From contig BCJX01000001.1 of NCBI GenBank assembly GCA_001600415.1, positions 3,544,410 through 3,608,409 of the forward strand: DNA of 64,000 nucleotides, given 5' to 3'. Numbering within the stretch: the first letter of the stretch is position 1; every line of letters begins with the position of its first letter. A program made the translations under genes and the position numbers. Below, piece after piece: positions 57,385 to 64,000 of the stretch. Source of the stretch: Pascua guehoae (Eukaryota; Basidiomycota; Tremellomycetes; Trichosporonales; Trichosporonaceae). Below the pieces are notes generated by a model. That model was not told the DNA's origin. It saw only the letters and a list, made by a program, of their open reading frames with translations, and did no database searches.

Positions 57385-59225
57385 ATGCCAGTGCAGAGCG
57401 AGATGGACCGCTCGAGGACAATGATGGTGCAGGCGCCGTTGGTGTCGGTGTCACTGCCAAGGCCAAGCCTGTCGACACCCTCCTCCGGTCCACCCACCCC
57501 ATCCACGCCCGACTCCCCTACTCCCTGGACGCCGGCGACGCTCTCGAGCTCGACCTCGGCGGAGACACTTTGTATCGACGAGCGTGAACTCGGCCACAAC
57601 GTCGGTATCGACTCGTCAAAACTCGATGCGCTCGGTCTCGACATCAACTCGTCAAAACTCGACAATGCGCTCGGTCTCGACGTCAAGCCCGGCGCTGACA
57701 AACCCGAGTCCCAAGGATGGGACCAGGAGTCCACTGTTGAGGTCGATGTCAAGTCTTTCTGCCACCCCTCCGATCTCGTTGGTGACGCGCCCTCCCACGC
57801 CGCAGCCAAGGCAGGCAGTACCGATGAGCCACCAGACGGGGGGCTCGAGGCGTGGCTGTGTGTGCTGAGCGGGTTTATTATCCTCTTTACAATGTTTGGA
57901 TTTGGTGAGTACGAGTCTGCCATCACCCCGCTACACCTTGTCCCTCCCGGCCTCCCCCCTCCCCCCTCCCCCAACCCGCGCGCAACGTTGCGCCACACCG
58001 GCTCATCTGACCAGAAACAGCTAACGCCCAGTGACATCCTTTGGCCAGCTCCAGACCTACTACCTCGCGCACCAGCTCGCGGGGGTCTCCAAGGCCCAAG
58101 CCGCCTGGATCGGGACGACCCAGAGCACTCTGGCGTTTGCGCCGTGTCTCGTCTTCGGGCGCGTGTTTGATGCGCGCGGCGCGCGCGGCCTCGCCGTCAC
58201 CGGCACGGGGTTGGGGCTCGTCACGCTCGTTGCGCTTGCTTGTGAGTAGGACCAAGACCCGACCAAGCCACCAAGCCCATCCTCGTTGCTCGACTAGACC
58301 TAGCTTGCTCACCCCAGTCTGCAAGACCTACACGCACCTCCTGCTGGCACACGCGCTGTACGGCCTCGCGACGTCGGTACTCTGGACACCCGCGTCGGCC
58401 GTGCCCGCCCAGTGGTTTTCCAGGCGGCGGTCCACCGCCATCGGGCTCGTGGGGTGCGGGAGCGGCGTAGGCGGCGTCGTGTATCCGCTCCTCGTGCACC
58501 GTCTCTTTGGGGTTATGTCGTTCCGCGCCTCCCTCCTGGTGATTGCGGGCATGAACACCCTCCTCATGGTCCCCGCGACCTTCCTCCTCCGTACGCGCCT
58601 GCCCCCCCGGCGCCCCGACCCCTGGTCCCGCCTCGCCCTCCCCTGGCGCGAGGGCCGCTTCGTCGTCCTCGTCGTCGCGACCGCCGCGTGCATGCTCAAC
58701 ATGTTCTCGCCCTACTTTGACGCGCCCCTCGTGTGCCCCCCATCCCTCGCGCCGCACGCAGTCACGCTCGTCCAGGCGGGTTCGTTCCTGGGGCGCGCGA
58801 CCTCGGGATTCCTGGCGGACAGGGCGGGGGCGTGGCGCGTCTCGATCGCCATGGCCCTCGGCGCCGCCTGCGTCCTGCTCGCGTTCTGGACGCCGCCGCA
58901 CCTCCCCACCCCGGCCATAGCGACGGGCCTCGTGGCGTACGGGTACGCTAGTGGGGGATGGATCACGCTCGTCGCCGCGTGTACGGCGGCCATATCGCCG
59001 GGGGACCAGGTGGGGATGCGTATCGGACTCGTCTTTTCGGCGACCGCGGCGCCCATCCTCGTCGGGCCCGTCGTGTGTGGGCTCCTCATTGGCGACAGCG
59101 GGGGGTTTACGTATGCGGGCGTGTTTTGTGCATGTTCGTTCCTTGTTGGGGCCGGGGTCATGCTCGTGCCGCCACTGAGGGAGAGGGTGAAGGAGCAGAG
59201 GGAGCGGGGGGAGAGTCGGGTGTGA
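57385..59225 (+). CDS. MFS transporter, monocarboxylate-porter-like (MCH family)
   Basis: Exons 57385-57904, 58032-58241 and 58318-59225 give 545 aa. It is a plasma-membrane carrier. A cytosolic tail of about 150 residues, rich in Ser/Pro, precedes the classic family entry PDGGLEAWLCVLSGFIILFTMFGF (TM1). Then come VTSFGQLQTYY, QAAWIGTTQSTLAF, a loop FGRVFDARGARG, TM segments with LYGLATSVLWTPASAV and a FSRRRSTAIGL loop, and a second half with VQAGSFLGRATSGFLADR. Twelve membrane segments can be counted. Fungal relatives carry monocarboxylates, riboflavin (Mch5) or unknown solutes, so the substrate is not assigned. A duplicated RGD-free SSKLDxALGLD repeat lies in the tail. The gene is convergent with a transposon-rich stretch. 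Confidence 0.93.
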
Positions 59226-59682
59226 GAGGCGTGTGGGGTGGTTGGGGATCTGTATCCAGAGACGATTTTAGAGATTATAAAATATATGGAGGGCGAGGGG
59301 GCTTTGGGGGTGAGAACCTACAGTAATGCACAGTTAATGACATGGCGACGTACATGTCCCTAAAAGTCTCTTCCAAATGCCTTTTTTACATCGTAGCAGC
59401 CCAATTCGACTCGAGTCTACTCTGCTCAACTTTTTTTTGTGAAGACACATCCATCTTAAGACTGTGGTAGCTCGAGATTCCTATGGTGAATGTGACTCTT
59501 GAAATATAGAATTGTGCCTGCGTTACAAGAAGTGTTATAACTTGCGCTTGGTAGAAGAGTTGGAAATATTGATTAGCCTGTTCAAGTCCATCAGCGAGCT
59601 GTCTAAGGGGAACAATGGCTCTCTCACCTTTTACTCCAGGTTTTTTTTTGTTTCGTCACACTAGCAGCATTGCAATGCAGAA

Positions 59683-59931
59683 TACTGTAAAACAACTGTA
59701 AATAGGACAGCGGTCACAGGTCACACGGCAAAAATCCTGTCCTGTCACAGTGTCACAAGAGGCCCAGTCCTGTTGTTTTGGCCATTATTTCAATCCTGTC
59801 TGCCAAATCTGCGTTTGTATTGGCCGAAATCAGCTCCTGTCCGGTCCTGTCACAGGTCACAGATGCAGAATCCTGTACCCCACTAAGTGGGGTTTACATA
59901 TAAAATTCCTATTTACAGTTGTTTTACAGTA
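59683..59931. mobile_element. MITE with perfect terminal inverted repeats (family 1)
   Basis: The 25-base sequence TACTGTAAAACAACTGTAAA... at 59683-59707 recurs as an exact inverted copy at 59907-59931. TA at both outer ends (59683-59684, 59930-59931) fits a Tc1/mariner-type target-site duplication, leaving a 245-bp element with 23-bp inverted repeats. The interior has no protein. It contains repeated CCTGTC and GTCACA words. Confidence 0.82.
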
Positions 59932-60070
59932 GCTGAGGCTTTGGGTCAGGCATCCCTGTGGCCAGCCAGGGCCGAGTCGCCGCGTTTCTGATGGCCACAG
60001 CAAGACTTTTGAACTGCCACAGAGCTGCAAGATCAGGGTAGAGATAGTGGCCTCCCTGAGCGCTAGTTGA

Positions 60071-60120
60071 TACGCTGGTGTGTCCGGAAAGTCTTGGGAC
60101 TGCCACTTTGAGCTCGGTCT
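60071..60120. repeat. Solo arm of the family-2 inverted-repeat element
   Basis: GGTGTGTCCGGAAAGTCTTGGGACTGCCAC... matches the arm of the element at 55100 at most positions, including the preceding TTGATAC. No inverted partner was found nearby, so this is a truncated or solo copy. Confidence 0.65.
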
Positions 60121-60545
60121 AGTCCAAGTTGCGCATGGAGACTCTCGATCAATACAACACGGCAAGTGGACACTCTGAGGTTTCCTGCTTGTTGTATCCC
60201 ACATTTCATGGGCGCAATACACGCAGTGCGTGTACCCAAGCTTAGTGTGGTAGCCTCATGACTCTTAGGGCACATCTATCTGTACCTCGCTGGACTACAG
60301 AGGCAAAAAAACACCGTTCACAGGAGGGCAGTCACGCGTCACAAGGCAAGAATCCCGTCCTGCCACAGTGGAGGTCAAGTGGCAGTTCTTCTGCCCCTCT
60401 CTTCACCACTTTCTGTCCTCATATTAGCCCAAACCACCACAGTCCTGTCGTGCCCCTGGTTACAGAGCCAAAATGAGTCCCTGGTCTACAGAGACCGGCC
60501 TCCAACAAGACGGTCGGGCCACTGTTCACGCCTGTCTACCTGTAG

Positions 60546-60779
60546 GTCTCGACGCCCCGTGCACTGCTCGTTATTTCGAGCGCCGGCGTCCTCTCGCCCA
60601 CCGTCTCGGACTACATCAACGAGAAGCTCCAGCTCCGCGTGCATGTCCCTGCCATTGAGATGACTGCCAACGGCGTAAGTGGCTCGCCCAGGGGCGCTAC
60701 CCAGGACAAGTGGCGGAGCACAGTTCATTCTGTGCTTCGTTTCCCACGCACTTCCGATTTGTCACAGGTTGAGAATTGA
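60546..60779 (+). CDS. 3' end of an unrecognised gene (two exons)
   Basis: Exon 60546-60674 and a last exon 60768-60779 (GTT GAG AAT TGA) are joined by a GTAAGT...CACAG intron, both in phase 0, and preceded by a TGTAG acceptor. They encode VSTPRALLVISSAGVLSPTV..., then DYINEKLQLRVHVPAIEMT and end VEN. The composition is protein-like, weakly recalling the C-terminal sugar-kinase/Hsp70 ATPase fold (a strand, then an SxxL helix, then a strand), but no family is claimed. No upstream exon could be found in the repeat-rich DNA before it. It is therefore either a truncated gene or one whose other exons are too short to see. Confidence 0.45.
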   Translation, partial: VSTPRALLVISSAGVLSPTVSDYINEKLQLRVHVPAIEMTANGVSGSPRGATQDKWRSTVHSVLRFPRTSDLSQVEN

Positions 60780-61006
60780 AAGACATTCATCCCAGACGAC
60801 CCAAGAAGATAAAGTGAGTGTGATTTGGTGAGAGGAGAAGAAGACTATACCTCGAGGGCGCAATATTACAACAGGAGAAGCGGGCGATGAGACTAGGTCG
60901 GCTTGTATCTTGGCTTGTGGAGAATAGTACAAGCTGCACTCGAGACAGGAGTTCTTCCTGTAAGATGTTCTTTTTTGACAAATCAACTTCTGAGCACAGA
61001 CACAAA

Positions 61007-63846
61007 CTAAAAGATCCACGAGCGCACGGTCTCGATCAGTCCTTGGTGCTCTTCATCTGGCTCAAACTGGTCCCTGTGACGGGCTCCAGTATGCACTGTT
61101 CCGTCAGCCATGGCGCAGGGAGAATGCCCGAAGATTAGCGCGACGTACCGTCAATTTCGTCGAGGGGGATGATCGACGTCTTGGCGTAAAACTTGCGGCA
61201 GACGTAAAGGAGAGGCACTCCAATGACAGGGAGGTAGGCTCACAGTCAGCACGAATGCTCTCGTGTTTTGTTCCCTTACTAGTGATGAATCTGGCAACGT
61301 CAAAGTGATCAATGTCGTAAAACACTGACCAGGCCGCGAAGAATGCGACGACTGCGGGGTGTTAGGTTTAAGCTTGCGGGGCCTGTCGTCACTCCAATAT
61401 GCGCACCGGTGATAAAGCAGAGAGAGAACCACGCGCCGGCCCTGGCAAACCCAGAGCGGAATGGCAAAATGTTGCGGTCAATGCCCTGGTGATCCAACGC
61501 CTGGCGGAACCGGATGTAGGTGATGCAGATGCCAATGTAGATCATCAGACCACCCGAGGCAGTGAGGGCGACAAACCAATTGAACACCCTGTTGGCCTCC
61601 GTGCTGACCACCATAAAGGCGAGGAGGCCAGAGAGCGACGTGACGGCAGAGGCGATGACCGGCGCACCCTTGCTGGTAGTGTAGAGGAAAATTTGGGGCA
61701 GGTAGCCCTGGTTGGCGAGAGAGAACAAGGAGCGAGAGCCAATGTAAATGTCGGCGTTGGCGGCAGACCATGCCGACGTGATAAGTGCACCGTCTACGGA
61801 GATGTGTCAGCACGGTTGCGCTTGAGTTGCTGCACTTGGTTCGTGCTCACTGATAATGTGTGGGAGAACCTTGATACCGGCCCGCGAAATGGCAATAACG
61901 AATGGCGATGCCGTTGCGTCCTTTGTCGAGCCCAGTCGAGGGTCATTAGAAGGGCATGTGATGCCCATAACAAAAGTGCCCTTTTCGTTAGCGCAGAATG
62001 CAGATGACCCCTTTGGAGAGCCATAGTCGACGCAGACGACAGATAGAGAGACTTACTAAGACATAAAAGAGGATGATTCTCAAATACACCTGCCTGATGG
62101 CGCGTGGGATGGTGCGCGCCGGGTTCTTGGATTCTGCAGCAGCGACAGCGACAATTTCCGAGCCAAAGTAGCTAAACGCAGCCTGGGTGAGGACACTCCA
62201 CTAGAAAAGCAAGTTAGACGTGTGCCAATCTGCCACTCGAATGTATAGGTACTCACAAAGCCCAGGAAACGCGCGAGTGGATTGTCTCCCATGCCGAGGT
62301 AGTTTTTCCCAAACGGTCCCGGGGTGACCCAGTACCTGAACCCAAGGTACTCGCCCGTCGGACCCGCGCCGACATTGATGCAGATTCCGCAGATGATGAG
62401 GCCGATGATGGTGATGACCTTGATGGACGAAAAGAGAAACTCGACTTCGCCGTATACAGACGCAGGGAACAGATTGAGGATGGTGACGACGATCCATCCC
62501 ATGATGATCCAGACGGCGTTGCTAATCTGCGTTGGAGGAATCCAATAGTTGAAAAGGACTGCCACGGCCGCAAGTCTGCATGGGGTTAGTACTGGCCCCA
62601 GAAGTGTTTCAACAGTGCGTTCTGGTGCCTTGGTTGTTGGAGCAGAAGCTAGTGTGCCCCATAAACCTGCTTTACACAAGTACACGCTAGACTCACTCTG
62701 CAGGGGTAACCAGGAGCCATTGAACAGCGTATGCCCAGTTGACAGCAAACGCGAGTGCGGGGTCGACAAAGCGGCCAGCGTACATCATGTGTCCGCCAGT
62801 GATGGGCATGTACGATGTCATCTCGCCGAGACCCTGCATGACACTGGGGGGTTCATTAGTCATGGAAAGTTTCAACTTTGGTGCACAGACCCCCGATTGT
62901 GCTTACCAGATAAGAACAAAGCCATAGATGGCATATCCTAGAAAAAGACCCACGGGCCCACCAGACACAAGCGCGTTACCCGTACCTGTGGCGTTAGCTC
63001 GGCGTGCAGACTGTGCGTGCGCCTGCATCTGCCTGTGGGCGCGTGGGTGTGGCGTGTGGCATGTGGGACAGAACGCCCACGGAGGTTTACGGGTCTTGCC
63101 ACGGGGGGCGGCAAGGTCCGGAGAGATGGGCACGCACCGAGGAATAGGCCTGTTCCAATAATGCCGCCGATGGAGAGAAGCTGGGGCGTTAGCAAAGCCG
63201 CAGCAGGTAGCGCATGGTGCAGAGAGAAGAAGCAGAAGAAGCTATTATGGTGCACGGGGATGAGCTGGGACAAAGAGTTGACGGTGCGAGTAAGCGCTCG
63301 CAACAGCCGAATCCGAACCCGATTGATCGACGGGCTGCTTGACTTGCTACCCGGCCATGGACAAAGCATGCTCACCGAGATATGGCGCGGCCTGAGCTTG
63401 CGCTTGAGGCCGTTGCCTTCCTCATCGTCATTGTGGGGAACCTTGTCCGGGGGGCTATCAGGATAGGGGTACTTGTGGTCGCTGTGCTCATGGTCGAGCT
63501 GGCTAGCATGGGTCATGTACGGGTAGTGGGCGTCTGCTGGATTGGCGTGCGTCGTGTAGGGGTAGTGACGGTCCTCGCTCTGGTACCTCGTGAGGCCGCC
63601 GCCATGGCCATCCTGGCTGCGGTAGGCGTGGCTGTCTTGGCTAAACGCCTGCTGGTGTTGGTACTTGTGGCTGTCTTGGCTGAACGCGTGATGGTGGCCA
63701 TCTCCGTCTCGGCTACCCCTGGTCCGGTGCGAGTACGTCTGCGGTGGGTACTGGTGGGAGTAGGGCTCGCTGGGAGGATAACTGTCTCGCGCGGCCTCCA
63801 CCCTGACAGAGTCAAAGTCGTGGTAGTAAGCCTTCTTCTCCCCCAT
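61007..63846 (-). CDS. Amino acid permease (APC/YAT family)
   Basis: Exons in transcript order: 63846-63376, 63180-63138, 62985-62907, 62843-62697, 62575-62257, 62200-62057, 61980-61851, 61793-61407, 61351-61280, 61238-61149 and 61095-61007, giving 656 aa in one frame. It is a plasma-membrane proton-coupled amino acid importer like Gap1/general permeases. Visible: LRPRHISLLSIGGIIGTGLF (TM1), GLGEMTSYMPITGG, FVDPALAFAVNWAYAVQWLL, ISNAVWIIMGWIVVTILNL, FSYFGSEIVAVAAAESKNPA, SAWSAANADIYIGSRSLFSL, GLLAFMV, FNWFVALTASGGLMIYIGIC and a C-terminal EEHQGLIETVRSWIF. Twelve membrane segments are expected. The N-terminal cytosolic tail is long (about 155 residues) and made of His/Tyr/Gln/Ser repeats. The broad-range substrate is not predictable. 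Confidence 0.93.
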
Positions 63847-64000
63847 ACTCGACGGGTCCCGCTGCGGTGGGTACGGCGGAGAACTGGGATCGGGCAGGGG
63901 TTTGAAGGGGTGATGAACGGGTGGGGACGGCAGAATGGGCAGCGTGCGGGTGTGCAGTGTTGGCGTCGAGCGGTGAGTTCGACGCGCCTACTGCAGAGTA
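63847..64000 (-). other. Upstream region of the amino acid permease
   Basis: The 154 bases before the start codon to the end of the window. On the minus strand they are CA/pyrimidine-rich, like other leaders here. No specific element is identified. Confidence 0.5.

Larger units (their letters stand above)
59226..60545. other. Repeat-rich, lower-GC stretch
   Basis: 1.3 kb that is visibly richer in A and T than the rest. It carries a TA-flanked inverted-repeat element (59683-59931), one arm of a second element (60071-60120) and two diverged copies of a TCACA/CCTGTC-rich phrase (59713-59754 and 60331-60372). No gene is supported. Confidence 0.6.

Noticed and set aside
1..64000. CRISPR arrays, operons or bacterial-type elements
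   Set aside because: The window is eukaryotic; repeats lack spacer-repeat structure and genes have spliceosomal introns.

Overview
The window is nuclear DNA from an intron-dense, GC-rich fungus. It is most likely a basidiomycete yeast of the Tremellomycetes, probably Trichosporonales. Nearly every gene has several short GT-AG introns (about 34-60 nt) with CTAAC or CTGAC branch points a few bases before the acceptor. 5' leaders are pyrimidine-rich, and the gene set is fungal: Zn2Cys6 regulator, cytochrome b5-acyl-CoA dehydrogenase, BMT5, TMA7, SNZ/PDX1. Gene models were assembled by hand from splice signals. Where exon coordinates are given, the exon lengths add up to one open frame. The genus is an inference.

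Layout. 1-6.5 kb: a divergent FGGY (xylulokinase-like) kinase on the minus strand, then TMA7, a 64-residue protein split over seven exons. 9.3-13.9 kb: a Ras GTPase-activating protein and the rRNA methyltransferase BMT5. 13.9-16.6 kb: non-coding DNA with tandem repeats. 16.6-19.3 kb: PDX1 (vitamin B6 synthesis). 20.0 kb: a possible tRNA-like element. 20.6-23.8 kb: a nine-exon Zn2Cys6 regulator with a polyglutamine tail. 24.6-26 kb: an unrecognised gene. 26.4-28.5 kb: an ACC-synthase-like aminotransferase. 29.3-32.6 kb: a small PPxY protein and an AIF/FSP1-like oxidoreductase. 34.5-36 kb: a decayed secreted histidine acid phosphatase (phytase). 36.5-45.6 kb: a housekeeping block with an IMPACT-domain protein, RPN12, an NTF2+RRM (G3BP/Bre5-like) protein and a METTL16-type RNA methyltransferase. 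46.1-52.8 kb: a bestrophin-like channel protein and a cytochrome b5-acyl-CoA dehydrogenase fusion. 53.8-54.4 kb: a small secreted ricin-B-type lectin. 57.4-63.8 kb: an MFS monocarboxylate-type transporter and an amino acid permease, separated by DNA rich in mobile-element remnants.

The genes do not form one pathway or cluster. Loose themes are nutrient uptake and use (permease, MFS, FGGY kinase, dead phytase, aminotransferase, fatty-acyl oxidation) and RNA or translation (TMA7, BMT5, METTL16, IMPACT, NTF2-RRM). I found no convincing undescribed multi-gene system. The most unusual signals are the micro-exon structure of TMA7, two families of short TA-flanked inverted-repeat elements, the phytase relic, the FGGY protein with lost N-terminal motifs, the METTL16 homologue with a large insert in its catalytic domain, and a duplicated promoter module upstream of the MFS gene.
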